Shown one piece after another: positions 24,491 through 33,750 of a DNA stretch of 41,793 bases (positions within the stretch are counted from its first letter, which is position 1; every line of letters begins with the position of its first letter). The notes under the pieces were generated by a model, which was given only the letters and a program-made list of their open reading frames with translations, did no database searches and was not told where the DNA came from. Source of the DNA: an uncultured Clostridia bacterium (GTDB taxonomy: Bacteria > Bacillota > Clostridia > Christensenellales > Aristaeellaceae); assembly GCA_944362695.1 (NCBI GenBank), contig CALVTQ010000163.1, forward strand, positions 1-41,793, read 5' to 3'. Both the position numbers and the translations under genes were made by a program.

Positions 24491-25333
24491 TCACCTCGTC
24501 ATATGAATCCTCGAAAGAAGTGCGTCCACATCGCTCTCCACGCCGGCCCAGCGCTCAAGCCCCTCGCCGACGCGATTCTTTCGTACGCCCTCGCCGTGGA
24601 AGTCGCTGCCTCCCGTGACGAGCATGCCCTCCGCGCGCGCCAGCCGCAGCAGGAACGCCGCGTGGTTGTTCTGTGCGCTGGGGTGATAGACCTCGATGCC
24701 CGCAAGGCCCTGCGCCTTCCACTCCTGCACGAGCGAAATGAGCGCCGTCTCGCCCATCTTCAGCTCCATCGGATGCGCGAGCACGGCGATGCCGCCCGCG
24801 TTTTTGAGCACGCGCACCGCCTCGGCGACCTTGACCTCCGGCCTTGCGACGTAGTAGGGCCTGCCGTTGCCGATCAGCCGCTCAAACGCATCCGCCACGG
24901 AATTGGCGTAGCCCGCCTCCACAAGCGCCCGCGCGACGTGCGGCCTCGCCACGACGCCCCGTGCCAGCTCGCGCACACGGTCATACGATATCCTCATGCC
25001 GCCCTCGCAAAGCCTCCTGACCATTTCGGCGGCGCGCGTCTCCCTCTGCGCATAGCGCTCATCGCAGAAATCGCGCAGGCCCGCGTCCTTCGGGTCAAAG
25101 CCGTAGCCCAGAATGTGAATCTCCTTCTCGGCGCCGCAGCTGAGCTCCACGCCGGGAATCACCGTCACGCCGAGCCGCCTGCCGGTTTCCTGCGCCGCGC
25201 GGATGCCGCCGACGCTGTCGTGGTCTGTGATCGCCAAAAGGGTAAAACCCTCCTGCGCGGCATGCTGCAGGAGGGCGTCCGGCGACCATTCGCCGTCAGA
25301 TGCGGTGGTATGCAGATGCAGATCGACCTTCAT
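24491..25333 (-). CDS. PHP-domain phosphoesterase (RNase AM/YciV-like)
   Basis: A 280-residue cytoplasmic metal-dependent phosphoesterase. The PHP metal ligands are seen in DLHLHTTASDGEWSP (4-18), ITDHDS (about 40-45), PGVELSC (about 61), ARPHVARALVEAGY, LAHPMEL (about 185) and GGSDFHGE (about 240). This set matches proteins that act on 3',5'-bisphosphonucleotides or trim RNA 5' ends; the exact substrate is inferred from family only. Its ATG overlaps the stop of the upstream membrane-protein gene by 4 bp (ATGA). Confidence 0.92.
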   Translation of the reverse strand: MKVDLHLHTTASDGEWSPDALLQHAAQEGFTLLAITDHDSVGGIRAAQETGRRLGVTVIPGVELSCGAEKEIHILGYGFDPKDAGLRDFCDERYAQRETRAAEMVRRLCEGGMRISYDRVRELARGVVARPHVARALVEAGYANSVADAFERLIGNGRPYYVARPEVKVAEAVRVLKNAGGIAVLAHPMELKMGETALISLVQEWKAQGLAGIEVYHPSAQNNHAAFLLRLARAEGMLVTGGSDFHGEGVRKNRVGEGLERWAGVESDVDALLSRIHMTR

Positions 25334-26856
25334 GGCGTCTCCTCCGTGGTTTTCATGGCCTCCAGGGCCTCGCGTGCGGCCTCGTCGTGACCCCAGATGT
25401 CGTATGTCTCGTAGAACAGCGCGTCGTCCACGACGATATACGCCTCGGGAATCGCCCGATCAATCAGCCCGCATTTGAGCAGCGTGCGCGCTATGCCGTC
25501 CGCCATATAATACGGATACGGCCCATCCGGCACGAGCACGTGAACCTCGCTCGCCCCGGCCCTGTCCGCCTCGATGATCTGCCCGATCATGGCGTTGTTG
25601 ATTTCGGCGCACTCGCGCGCAGGCAGGTTGCTGATGTTGGATTCCAGAAACGTCGTCCAGCGCGTGTCCGTCTCAAAAAACAGCAGACATAAAAGCAGCG
25701 GCAGCGCTGCACCTGCGCGCGGAAAGCGCCCTATGACATACGCGGCGGAGATCATCGCGATCATCAAACAGAAAAATGCAATACCGATGATCACATCCGT
25801 CCGCTTGCTGTATCCCGGCGCAGCCTTTGCGCAGACCAGCGCCACATACAGCGCGGAGATCAGCGCACATGCGCCGAACCGTATACACAGCCTGACATAC
25901 GCCCTGTCGCGCTGCGTGCGCAGCCCCGAGCGGACAGCCAGCGCAACGCCTGCGAGCACGCACACGATGCATACGCCCAAAAACCATCCGTTGAGCAGCG
26001 TCAGCCTCTCCAGCATCAGCTGCACAGCCGTCTTAAACCGGTCAAAGAACGGCTCGCCCACGTCAAGCGCCTCGCTGCGTGCGCCGTTAAACTCAAACAC
26101 AGCCATCGTCAGCCAAAGCGCAAGGATGGCGAGAATCCATAGATTTTCGCGCACAAACGCGCGCAGGGACTGCCTGCTTCTGATCATGGCGGCGAGCTTT
26201 TCCAGCAGCAGCATACCGCAATAGATCGCCAGCGTGTAGCTCGCCAGAAGGTTTGACATCACCGCAAAATAAACCAGCAAGACGACGGCGCCCAACCCGA
26301 GCGGGCCGCATTTGATCCCATCCTCGCGCGCAAACAGCAGCACAAGGCACGCATTGAGCAGCGCAGGAATCATGTAGAAAAAATACGTGTTGGCGCTCCA
26401 GCAGTAAAACAGATGATCGTTGTTCGTCCGCTGCGAGCGGAACGCCAGAAAATGGAGCATCACAAACAGCGCGCACATCAGCAGCTCCGCCCACTGCGGC
26501 AGGCCGAATTTCCGGCGCAGCAGCCGCCCCATCCCCAGTGCATAGGCCACGATGAACGCGCTGACAACCGCGCCGTACGCATACGCCGCCGACCAGCAGA
26601 AATCGCTCACAAACGGCATCACGGCATATCCCGCGATATACGTGATCAACGGCATGAACGTCTCCGGCAGGATCCTCGTCGGGTTCCAGTAACCCCAAAT
26701 AGGCGTCGCCCAGCGCGTGTATGCCATGTACCCCCAGTCGTCGCCGTCGTGCATCATCAGCGGATGAATCTTTGCGAAAAAGAGCATCATGCACGCAAAC
26801 AGCCCCACGGCAAACGCCCAGTACGCGGCCCGCGCCTTCCATGATCTCTTTTCCAT
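25330..26856 (-). CDS. Polytopic membrane protein, GT-C-like (DUF6056-like)
   Basis: A 508-residue protein with about 11-12 predicted transmembrane helices, starting at the ATG at 26856 with GGAAGGAG upstream. The first outer loop contains HDGDDWGYM, an acidic pair like the catalytic loop of GT-C glycosyltransferases, and WNPTRILPET follows. The C-terminal 90 residues are soluble. It resembles the DUF6056 membrane proteins often found in glycopolymer loci. A glycosyl transfer role using a lipid-linked donor is plausible but inferred. It sits between ftsH and the PHP gene without a terminator, an unusual partner for housekeeping genes. Confidence 0.78.
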   Translation of the reverse strand: MEKRSWKARAAYWAFAVGLFACMMLFFAKIHPLMMHDGDDWGYMAYTRWATPIWGYWNPTRILPETFMPLITYIAGYAVMPFVSDFCWSAAYAYGAVVSAFIVAYALGMGRLLRRKFGLPQWAELLMCALFVMLHFLAFRSQRTNNDHLFYCWSANTYFFYMIPALLNACLVLLFAREDGIKCGPLGLGAVVLLVYFAVMSNLLASYTLAIYCGMLLLEKLAAMIRSRQSLRAFVRENLWILAILALWLTMAVFEFNGARSEALDVGEPFFDRFKTAVQLMLERLTLLNGWFLGVCIVCVLAGVALAVRSGLRTQRDRAYVRLCIRFGACALISALYVALVCAKAAPGYSKRTDVIIGIAFFCLMIAMISAAYVIGRFPRAGAALPLLLCLLFFETDTRWTTFLESNISNLPARECAEINNAMIGQIIEADRAGASEVHVLVPDGPYPYYMADGIARTLLKCGLIDRAIPEAYIVVDDALFYETYDIWGHDEAAREALEAMKTTEETP

Positions 26857-26890
26857 CGTCCAAACTCCTTCCGGCAAGCCGCGCGGGGAA

Positions 26891-28867
26891 TCAGGCCTGC
26901 TGCTCCCCGGCCTCCTGCGCCTCGCCCTGCGCCTCGGTCAGCGCGGGGGTTTCTTCCTTTTTCTCGTCAGACGTTCCGTGCTCCGGCAGCGCCTCGCCCT
27001 TCATGAACGCCTCGAACTCGCGCCTGTCGATCGTCTCGCGCTCCATGAGCAGCTCAGCGAGGCCGTCGAGCTTGTCGCGGTTGGCCGTCAGAATCTCACG
27101 CGCACGCAGCAGCGCGCCATTCATCTTCTGCTGCACCTCGGCGTCGATGCGCGCGGCCACCTGCTCGCTGTAATTGCGGCTCTGCTGGCCGTAATCGCGC
27201 GCGAGGAAGACCTCGTCGTGGTCGCCGCCCAGATAGATCGGCCCCATCTCGTCGCTCATGCCGTACTGCGTCACCATCCGGCGGCAGATGTCCGTGGCGC
27301 GCTGCAGGTCGCTGCCCGCGCCCGTGGAAACCTGGCCCATGACGATGCCCTCGGCGGCGTATCCGCCCAGCGCCATCGCCACAAAGTCCAGCAGCTGCGC
27401 GCGCGTGGTGAAGTCGCTCTCCTTGTCCGGCAAAAGCAGCGTGTGTCCGCCGCTGCCGCCGCGCGGCATGATCGTCACCAGGTGCACCTTGTCGCAGTTC
27501 TCCAGCAGCTCGCCGACAATCGCGTGGCCCGCCTCGTGGCATGCGACGAGCCTCTTGTCCTCCGGCGTGACGATGTGGCTCTTCTTCTCCGGGCCCATCT
27601 GCACGCGCTCGATGGCGTCGCTCAAATGGCGCGCGGTGATCTTGTCCTTGCCCTCGCGCGCGCAGAGGATCGCGGCCTCATTCATGATGTTCTCAAGGTC
27701 CGCGCCCGCGCAGTACGGGGTGCGCTTTGCGATGACGGAAAGGTCCACATCATCCGCGAGCGGCTTGTCCTTGGCATGCACCTTCAAAATCGCCTCGCGG
27801 CCGCGCACGTCGGGATAGCCCACCGTGATCTGGCGGTCAAAGCGGCCCGGGCGAAGCAGCGCCGGGTCGAGGATGTCCTTGCGGTTGGTCGCGGCCAGCA
27901 CGATGACGCCCTCGTTCATCGTGAAGCCGTCCATCTCCACGAGCAGCTGGTTGAGCGTCTGCTCGCGCTCGTCGTGGCCGCCGCCCATGCCCGCGCCTCT
28001 GCGCCTGCCGACGGCGTCGATCTCGTCGATGAACACGATGCAGGGCGAGCGCTTCTTCGCCTGGTCAAACAGGTCGCGCACGCGGCTTGCGCCCACGCCG
28101 ACGAACATCTCCACGAAGTCCGAACCGGAGATGGACATGAACGGCACACCCGCCTCGCCCGCGACGGCCTTGGCCAGCAGCGTCTTGCCCGTGCCGGGCG
28201 GGCCCACGAGCAGCACGCCCTTGGGGATGCGCGCGCCGACCGACGTGAAGCGCTTCGGGTTCTTGAGGAACTGCACCAGCTCCTGCATCTCTTCCTTTTC
28301 CTCGACGGCGCCCGCCACGTCCGCGAATGTCACGCGGTTGCCGTCCGGCTCGAAGACGCGCGCCGGGCTGTGGCCCACGTTCATCATCTTCCCGCCGCCG
28401 CCCGACTGGCTGCGCATGATGAACAGCCAGAAGGCCATCATCGCAACCATCATGATGATGTAGGGCAGGATCTGCACGAGCCACGGCGTCGTGGGCTGCG
28501 GCAGATAGATCAGCTCAAAGCCGAGGTCGAGCTCCGTCACGCTGTCCAGCAGCTTGCCCGTGCGCAGCGCCGCAATCTGGCGGCAGGTCGTCACGAACGT
28601 GTCCCGGTCGACCATCGTGCTGTACTCGTACGCGCTCGAGGAGAGCGCATTTGGCGGGATGGTGCTGGTCGGCGTGATGGCGTATGCCGTGCTGCCCTCC
28701 AGCGCGATGTGGCTGAACGCGCCCTTCTCCACAAATTCGAGGAAGCGGCTGTATTCGATCTCCGTGCCCTGCCTGCTGCTCATCGGCGGCGCGAAGAACT
28801 GCACCGCAATGAGAATCGCCAGCAGCACAACCAGATAGATCGGAAAGCCCTTATATGATTTCTTCAA
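26891..28867 (-). CDS. ftsH: ATP-dependent zinc metalloprotease FtsH
   Basis: Membrane-bound hexameric AAA+ protease that degrades membrane and regulatory proteins. The 658 residues show two transmembrane helices (about 8-27 and 130-151) around an extracytoplasmic domain, Walker A GPPGTGKT at 222-229, Walker B IVFIDEID ending at about 284, the second region of homology with RPGRFDR (about 339-345) and the zinc site H444-E-A-G-H448. The C-terminal 40 residues are acidic and Gln/Glu-rich. It follows hpt in the conserved tilS-hpt-ftsH order. Confidence 0.98.
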   Translation of the reverse strand: MKKSYKGFPIYLVVLLAILIAVQFFAPPMSSRQGTEIEYSRFLEFVEKGAFSHIALEGSTAYAITPTSTIPPNALSSSAYEYSTMVDRDTFVTTCRQIAALRTGKLLDSVTELDLGFELIYLPQPTTPWLVQILPYIIMMVAMMAFWLFIMRSQSGGGGKMMNVGHSPARVFEPDGNRVTFADVAGAVEEKEEMQELVQFLKNPKRFTSVGARIPKGVLLVGPPGTGKTLLAKAVAGEAGVPFMSISGSDFVEMFVGVGASRVRDLFDQAKKRSPCIVFIDEIDAVGRRRGAGMGGGHDEREQTLNQLLVEMDGFTMNEGVIVLAATNRKDILDPALLRPGRFDRQITVGYPDVRGREAILKVHAKDKPLADDVDLSVIAKRTPYCAGADLENIMNEAAILCAREGKDKITARHLSDAIERVQMGPEKKSHIVTPEDKRLVACHEAGHAIVGELLENCDKVHLVTIMPRGGSGGHTLLLPDKESDFTTRAQLLDFVAMALGGYAAEGIVMGQVSTGAGSDLQRATDICRRMVTQYGMSDEMGPIYLGGDHDEVFLARDYGQQSRNYSEQVAARIDAEVQQKMNGALLRAREILTANRDKLDGLAELLMERETIDRREFEAFMKGEALPEHGTSDEKKEETPALTEAQGEAQEAGEQQA

Positions 28868-28912
28868 TGGAAAACCTCCGTCCGCGCGGCGAGCGCCGCG
28901 GCAAAATATGCT

Positions 28913-29473
28913 TTATTTCTCGTAGATCTCGGGCTTCAGCACGCCGATGTCCGGCAGATTGCGGTATTTCTCGGCGTAGTCAAGGCCATAGCCCACGACG
29001 AACTCGTCCGGAATGGTGAAGCCGAAGTAGTCCACATGCAGCGGCACGCGGCGGCGCTCCGGCTTGTCCAGCAGCGTGCAGATGTGCAGCGACGCGGCGC
29101 CGCGGCTGAGCAGGTTCTCGCGCAGGAAGGAGAGCGTCATGCCGCTGTCCACGATGTCCTCCACGATGAGCACATCCTTGCCGTTGACCGGCTTGTCAAG
29201 GTCCTTGAGGATGCGCACCACGCCCGAGGACTTGGTCGCCGAGCCGTAGCTGGAAATCGCCATGAAGTCCATCGTCATCGGCAGGTCGATCTCGCGCACC
29301 AGATCCACAAAGAACACCACAGCGCCCTTGAGGATGCAGATGACGGTCAGGTCCTTGTCCTTGAAATCCTCGGTGATCTGGCGTCCCATCTCCTTGACGC
29401 GCGCCGCAATCTGATCCTTGGTCAGAAGCAGATCATCCTTCAAATCCTCATATGTCGCTCTCTTGTTTTCCAT
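28913..29473 (-). CDS. hpt: Hypoxanthine phosphoribosyltransferase
   Basis: A purine-salvage enzyme making IMP (and GMP) from hypoxanthine (guanine) and PRPP. It has 186 residues from the ATG at 29473 with GGAGG 8 nt upstream. The PRPP-binding loop is VLIVEDIVDSGMTLSFL (about 100-116); the flexible loop SSYGSATKSSG and the C-terminal VVGYGLDYAEKYRNLPDIGV are typical. It lies 30 bp after tilS and 45 bp before ftsH. Confidence 0.96.
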   Translation of the reverse strand: MENKRATYEDLKDDLLLTKDQIAARVKEMGRQITEDFKDKDLTVICILKGAVVFFVDLVREIDLPMTMDFMAISSYGSATKSSGVVRILKDLDKPVNGKDVLIVEDIVDSGMTLSFLRENLLSRGAASLHICTLLDKPERRRVPLHVDYFGFTIPDEFVVGYGLDYAEKYRNLPDIGVLKPEIYEK

Positions 29474-29503
29474 GATTGTTTCCTCCAAATCGTTTTTCTT
29501 ATG

Positions 29504-30868
29504 TCATATCGGGGTTTCTTCCCATGTATCGCAGATATTCGGGCCTTCCCATGTGACCAGAAGGCGCGGCTCGCCGTCCTCTGCGCGCACGCGTTCGCCG
29601 GGCCTGATGCCCACGGCCCATAGGATGCCGTCGCGGTTTCTGACGATGGGCACGCTGTCCTTCATCGCGCGCTCGACGCCCGCGTCCGTCAGGATGTCCT
29701 TGAGCTTCCTTTTTGTATGTCTGCCGAACGGCGTCATTGCATCGCCCTCGCGCCGCATCGTGACCATCGCGCCGTCCATCAACCGCAGCGGGATCGCCTG
29801 CGACATTCTGCCGTCGCCCGTCTCGCCCGGTTTCGCCTTGTGCACGGTGAATCTGCCAAACAGCGTGTCCGTCACGCCATCCGCGCCGAGCATCGTGTCC
29901 GGGCAAATCGCGCTCCTCGCCGTAATGCAAAGGAAGCGTTTCCCCATCCTCGCGCCGCCGCCGGTGAAGCTGACGGCCTGCTGTCCGCCGCGGATCATGT
30001 CCGTCACGCGCCCGACAGCCGCAAAATCAGCCGTGATATGCGCCAGCGCCATCATGCGGCCGATCACACGCGAGAGCAGCGCGCCGTCAAGGCTCTGCAC
30101 GGTCTCCCTTTCGACAGCCGCGCCATCTGTGAGCATCGTCAGGCGCACGCCGCGCTTTTGCAGCTCGCGCATGAAGTGCCGCTCGTCGCGCTGCGCCGCC
30201 TGTGCCAGCCTCGTCAGTGCCTTCGCCCCGCCGGGGTAGGCCCGCTCGAGCTGCGGCATTGCCAGCAGCCTTACGATGTTGCGCGCGTTGTCGGGGATTT
30301 GGTTCGTCCCGTCCTCGCGCCACGCCTGTCCGATGGATGTCAGATACGCCTTCAGCTCGTCCGGCCATAAGTCAAGCAGCGGACGGATCAGCGCCCCGCT
30401 CCTTGGCCGCATGGCGCACAGGCCGCGCATGTCGCTGCCCCGCAGCGCGTGCATGAGCACGGTCTCCGCCTGATCCATCGCGTGGTGCGCCAGCGCGATG
30501 ACGTCCGCGCCGGTCTTTCGCTGCGTGTCGTACAGAAACAGATAGCGCATCGCCCGCGCCGCTTCCTCAAGGCCGATGCCCCGCTCCCGCGCAACTTCGG
30601 GCACGTTCGTCTTTCCTTCGTAATACGCGATGTCAAGCCTTGCGCACAGCCCGCGCACGAACGCTGCGTCCTGCCGGGACGCCTCGCCGCGTATGCCGTG
30701 CTCCACATGCGCGCACGACAGTTTGAGCGGATAGCTTTCGCGCAGTTCGCTTAAAAAACAAAGCAGCGCCACAGAGTCCGCTCCGCCGCTGACCGCCGCG
30801 AGCACATGCGCCCCCGGGGCAACGCCGCATGCTTTAGCAAGGCGCAGGCCAAATTCATCGGGTGTCAT
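29504..30868 (-). CDS. tilS: tRNA(Ile)-lysidine synthetase TilS
   Basis: It modifies C34 of the minor isoleucine tRNA to lysidine so that it reads AUA; essential in most bacteria. The 454 residues begin with the PP-loop ATPase domain containing VSGGADSVALL (about 25-35), then HVEHGIRGEASRQDAAFV, ALAHHAMDQAETVLMHALRGS and RPLLDLWPDELKAYL. The C-terminal domain ends the protein. AGGAGA precedes the ATG. It is the first gene behind a strong promoter and leads the tilS-hpt-ftsH cluster. Confidence 0.96.
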   Translation of the reverse strand: MTPDEFGLRLAKACGVAPGAHVLAAVSGGADSVALLCFLSELRESYPLKLSCAHVEHGIRGEASRQDAAFVRGLCARLDIAYYEGKTNVPEVARERGIGLEEAARAMRYLFLYDTQRKTGADVIALAHHAMDQAETVLMHALRGSDMRGLCAMRPRSGALIRPLLDLWPDELKAYLTSIGQAWREDGTNQIPDNARNIVRLLAMPQLERAYPGGAKALTRLAQAAQRDERHFMRELQKRGVRLTMLTDGAAVERETVQSLDGALLSRVIGRMMALAHITADFAAVGRVTDMIRGGQQAVSFTGGGARMGKRFLCITARSAICPDTMLGADGVTDTLFGRFTVHKAKPGETGDGRMSQAIPLRLMDGAMVTMRREGDAMTPFGRHTKRKLKDILTDAGVERAMKDSVPIVRNRDGILWAVGIRPGERVRAEDGEPRLLVTWEGPNICDTWEETPI

Positions 30869-30897
30869 ATTTGTCTTCTCCTGTCTACACAGATTCT

Positions 30898-30926
30898 ATT
30901 GTACCCTCTCGCGCCCAAAATGGCAA
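30898..30926 (-). promoter_or_regulatory. Promoter of the tilS-hpt-ftsH operon
   Basis: TTGCCA (30926-30921) and TACAAT (30903-30898) lie 17 bp apart on the minus strand, about 30 nt before the tilS start. It is divergent from the marR promoter about 90 bp away. Confidence 0.8.
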
Positions 30927-31017
30927 GAGCGAAGCGCAAAAAAAGCCTTGGAAGTTGCAGGCGGTCACGCTCCGCACACGATTCTCAGAAATTGACGTCC
31001 TTCCTGCACAAAGGGGC

Positions 31018-31046
31018 TTGACAAAATGCATTTTCGCCTGTATGAT
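31018..31046 (+). promoter_or_regulatory. Consensus sigma-A promoter of marR-degV
   Basis: TTGACA (31018-31023) and TATGAT (31041-31046) with a 17-bp spacer. The expected start site is near 31053, directly before the tandem palindromes at 31057-31089. Confidence 0.85.
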
Positions 31047-31056
31047 GTTCCATGTT

Positions 31057-31089
31057 GTTCACTTTTTGAACCATTCACTTTGTGAACCA
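31057..31089. promoter_or_regulatory. Tandem palindromic operator before marR
   Basis: Two 16-bp units, TTCACTTTTTGAACCA (31058-31073) and TTCACTTTGTGAACCA (31074-31089), differ at one base. The first lies in the palindrome GTTCACTTTTTGAAC (31057-31071) and the second in TTCACTTTGTGAA (31074-31086). Placed just after the transcription start, they are well suited to repression by the MarR protein encoded 27 bp downstream. Confidence 0.75.
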
Positions 31090-31115
31090 ATTTTGACGAA
31101 AGGGGATGCTTTCCT

Positions 31116-31610
31116 TTGGATGACGCCTATCTCGCGGGCGACGCGCTGCTGAGCGCATGGCTCGCGCTCAACTCCACGCTCTGGAACACGCGCATGGTCG
31201 TCGATCTGACCTACAACGAGGCGCACGTGCTCGGCATCCTCTACCGCCACCGCGAGCGCGGCGGCGCGCCCTACACCGCGACCGACCTCATCCGTCACAC
31301 CCATCTGCTCAAGAGCCAAATGAACAAGGTCCTCACCAGCCTCGAGCAGGCGGGCCACATCGTGCGCGAGACGGCCCAGTCCGACAAGCGCATGCGCCAT
31401 ATCACGCTCACCCCCTCCGGCGAGGCCGCCTATCTGCGCGAGCGCGAGCGTGCCGACGACTTCATCGCCCCGCTCATCAGCCGCATCGGCATCGAGCAGG
31501 CCAACAGCGTCGCCGCGCAGATGAACGCCATCAGCGACGCCCTCGAGGACATTCTCAGCCAGCAAAACGTGAACGCCAAGACGCCGCGCGCGCCTCAAGA
31601 AAGGACGTAA
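31116..31610 (+). CDS. MarR-family transcriptional regulator
   Basis: A winged-helix repressor of 164 residues. The core reads LTYNEAHVLGILYRHRE, then TATDLIRHTHLLKSQMNKVLTSLEQ (in parts; recognition helix about 65-80) and the wing ETAQSDKRMRHITLTPSGE with the conserved Asp-Lys-Arg. C-terminal helices form the dimer. The start is a TTG with AAAGGGG 10 nt upstream; nearby ATGs are out of frame or hit a stop. It precedes degV by 3 bp, so the two are one operon, probably self-repressed at the tandem operator. The ligand is unknown. Confidence 0.9.
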   Translation: MDDAYLAGDALLSAWLALNSTLWNTRMVVDLTYNEAHVLGILYRHRERGGAPYTATDLIRHTHLLKSQMNKVLTSLEQAGHIVRETAQSDKRMRHITLTPSGEAAYLRERERADDFIAPLISRIGIEQANSVAAQMNAISDALEDILSQQNVNAKTPRAPQERT

Positions 31611-31613
31611 CCC

Positions 31614-32465
31614 ATGAATATCCGCATCATGACCGATTCCGCCGCCGATTTCACCCAGCAGGAGCTCCGCGAGCGCGGCATCTGCTGCGTCCCCCTGCAG
31701 GTCACCTTCGGCACGGACACCTACACCGACGGCGTCGACCTGACGAGCGAAATCTTTTGGCAGCGCCTGACCTCCGGTGAGAATCCCAAGACGAGCCAGC
31801 CCTCGCCCGACGCCTTCCTCACCGAGTTCGAGGCCGCGAAGGCCGCAGGCGACGCCGTGGTCTATATCCCGATCTCCTCCGCCCTCTCCGGCACGATGCA
31901 AAGCGCCGTCATCGCGCGCGACATGGCCGATTATGAGCACATCTACATCGTCGATTCCCGCACGGCTGCCGTCTCCCAGAAGGTGATCGTGCTGGAAGCC
32001 TGCCGCCTGCGCGACGAGGGCAAGCTGGATGCCGCACAGCTCGCGGCGCATCTTGAAGCCTTCCGCGAGCGCGTCAAGCTCTACGCTTGCCTGGATACGC
32101 TCGAGTACCTCGCGCGCGGCGGACGCATCCCGCAGGCCGCGGCGAGCATCGGCTCGCTGGTGCAGCTCAAGCCGCTGATCACACTGTCCCCGGAGGGCAA
32201 GGTTGCGCTGGTCGGCAAGGGCATCGGCCGCCATCGCGCGTTCGACGGCATGCTCAAGTTCGCCAAGGCCGCCAAGTTCGACACGACGCACTTCCCCATC
32301 ATCCCGATCTACGCCTGCACGCCCGACAACTGCAAGACGTTTGTCGATAAGATGACCGCCGCAGGCATCGACGTCGATCCCGCGAACATCACGGCCATCG
32401 GCGCGACCATCGCCACGCACATCGGCCCCGCCGCGTATGGCTTTGTCTACGTGGAGGCCGAGTGA
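31614..32465 (+). CDS. DegV family fatty-acid-binding protein
   Basis: A 283-residue cytoplasmic protein of the DegV family, which binds a fatty acid (FakB-like) and can present it to a fatty-acid kinase. Typical blocks are IMTDSAADFTQQEL (about 5-18), the VPLQVTFG strand, KTSQPSPDAF (about 59-68), ISSALSGTMQSA (about 86-97, with ligand-contacting serines), DSRTAAVSQ and LEYLARGGRI. It is co-transcribed with the MarR regulator, so that regulator may sense a lipid or fatty acid; this is inference. Confidence 0.94.
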   Translation: MNIRIMTDSAADFTQQELRERGICCVPLQVTFGTDTYTDGVDLTSEIFWQRLTSGENPKTSQPSPDAFLTEFEAAKAAGDAVVYIPISSALSGTMQSAVIARDMADYEHIYIVDSRTAAVSQKVIVLEACRLRDEGKLDAAQLAAHLEAFRERVKLYACLDTLEYLARGGRIPQAAASIGSLVQLKPLITLSPEGKVALVGKGIGRHRAFDGMLKFAKAAKFDTTHFPIIPIYACTPDNCKTFVDKMTAAGIDVDPANITAIGATIATHIGPAAYGFVYVEAE

Positions 32466-32502
32466 CGCGCCCGCGTACGGCCCGTCGCCGCTTCGATTTT
32501 CC

Positions 32503-32536
32503 GCCTCCGCACATCGCGGGGGCTTTTCTTTTTCTT
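32503..32536 (+). terminator. Intrinsic terminator after degV
   Basis: GCCTCCGC pairs with GCGGGGGC (one wobble) around the loop ACATC, followed by TTTTCTTTTTCTT. Confidence 0.85.
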
Positions 32537-32552
32537 CCTTATAATATATCGC

Positions 32553-32581
32553 TTGCCCGTGCGCGCGGTTTGTGCTATCAT
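32553..32581 (+). promoter_or_regulatory. Promoter of the PfkB-family kinase gene
   Basis: TTGCCC (32553-32558) and TATCAT (32576-32581) with a 17-bp spacer, about 55 nt before the ATG. Confidence 0.7.
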
Positions 32582-32636
32582 CGCCTTACACGGTGCGCCG
32601 CCGCATCCGGCCAATCTGCGCGCCGCCGAGGTCATC

Positions 32637-33542
32637 ATGAAAAACATTCTCGTCATCGGCTCGACCTGCGTCGATGTCATCATCCGCGTCGGCCACCTGC
32701 CCCGCACGCAGGAGGACATCCATCCCGAGTCCCAGCGCTTCGCCGCCGGCGGCTGCGCCTACAACGCCGCCAACATCCTCATCCGATGCGGCGCGCCGGT
32801 CACCTTCGTCACGCCCGTGGGCAGGCGCGGCGTGTTCGGCGGTTTCGTCTGCGAAAAGCTCAAGCAGCTCGGCGTGACTACATTCGTCGATCTGCCGGAC
32901 GCGGAAAATGGCTGCTGCTATTGCTTCGTCGAACGCAGCGGCGAGCGCACGTTCATGTCCGTCCATGGCGCGGAATACACATTTGATCCCGCATGGATGA
33001 CGCCCTACGAAGGCCGCCATTTTGATTATGGCTACGTCTGCGGCCTTGAGGTCGAGGAGCCGACCGGCGAAGCGCTCGTGGGTTATCTCGAGCATGCGCC
33101 CATCGGCACGCTCGTCTACGCGCCCGGCCCGCGTGCCGCCATGATCCCCCGCGAGCGCACAGACCGCCTGCTCGCGTTGCACCCCATTCTTCATCTGAAC
33201 GAGGATGAAGCCCGCGCCCTCACCGGCTGTACGGACACGGCTGACGCCGCCCAAGCCCTGCACGCGCGCACGCAAAGCGCCGTCGTCGTGACCCTCGGTG
33301 CGCGCGGCGTCCTCTTTGCCCAAAACGGCGAAACGCACACGATCCCCACCGAGCCCGCGGATTTCGTCGCGGACACCATCGGCGCGGGCGATGCGCATGC
33401 GGGCGCGATGCTGCTGGGCCTCTCGCGCGGAATGACGCTTGCCGATTCGCTTCGCATGGCCAACCGCGTGTCGCGTGCCGTCGTGATGACCAGCGGCGCG
33501 ACGCTTGACGATGACGGCCTTTTCCGCGCTGTAAAAATTTGA
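32637..33542 (+). CDS. PfkB/ribokinase-family carbohydrate kinase
   Basis: A cytoplasmic ATP-dependent sugar or nucleoside kinase of 301 residues. The ATG at 32637 has GAGG 5 nt upstream; a longer reading to 32553 would start in the -35 box. The N-terminal motif is the AAGGCAYNAANIL region (about 36-48), and the catalytic C-terminal motif is DTIGAGDAHAGAML (about 247-260) with the conserved Asp as base. The substrate is not evident; ribokinase-like sequences phosphorylate ribose, fructose, adenosine or related compounds. It is monocistronic between its own promoter and the terminator at 33751. Confidence 0.92.
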   Translation: MKNILVIGSTCVDVIIRVGHLPRTQEDIHPESQRFAAGGCAYNAANILIRCGAPVTFVTPVGRRGVFGGFVCEKLKQLGVTTFVDLPDAENGCCYCFVERSGERTFMSVHGAEYTFDPAWMTPYEGRHFDYGYVCGLEVEEPTGEALVGYLEHAPIGTLVYAPGPRAAMIPRERTDRLLALHPILHLNEDEARALTGCTDTADAAQALHARTQSAVVVTLGARGVLFAQNGETHTIPTEPADFVADTIGAGDAHAGAMLLGLSRGMTLADSLRMANRVSRAVVMTSGATLDDDGLFRAVKI

Positions 33543-33657
33543 TTTTGCGAATCCGCGCATATCGCCCGCCGCTTTGGGCATCATGATGTTCGTGGAGCCG
33601 CGGCGACAGAGCTGCGGACCGATTTCTCCATCAAAACCGGACACGCCGCCGTCATGG

Positions 33658-33703
33658 CCGCGCATCACGCGTTTTGAAAGGGGGAAACCGGCGTGATGCG
33701 CGG
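33658..33703. other. 13-bp perfect inverted repeat downstream of the kinase gene
   Basis: CCGCGCATCACGC (33658-33670) and GCGTGATGCGCGG (33691-33703) are perfectly complementary, with inner GTTT/AAAC pairs narrowing the loop to about 10 nt. It has no T-run. It lies in the 474-bp gene-free stretch 33543-34016 and could be a 3'-UTR structure or part of a small RNA that ends at the terminator at 33789. Confidence 0.55.
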
Positions 33704-33750
33704 GACGGCCAACGCCATTCCCGCTTGCCTGCATCGCCTCCGCATATAAG

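Noticed and set aside
26789-28858. A long plus-strand frame opposite ftsH
   Set aside because: It is an antisense shadow; FtsH motifs are complete on the minus strand.
32553-32636. An N-terminal extension of 28 residues on the PfkB kinase
   Set aside because: The extension starts in the -35 box of a good promoter; the ATG at 32637 has its own binding site and matches the family start.
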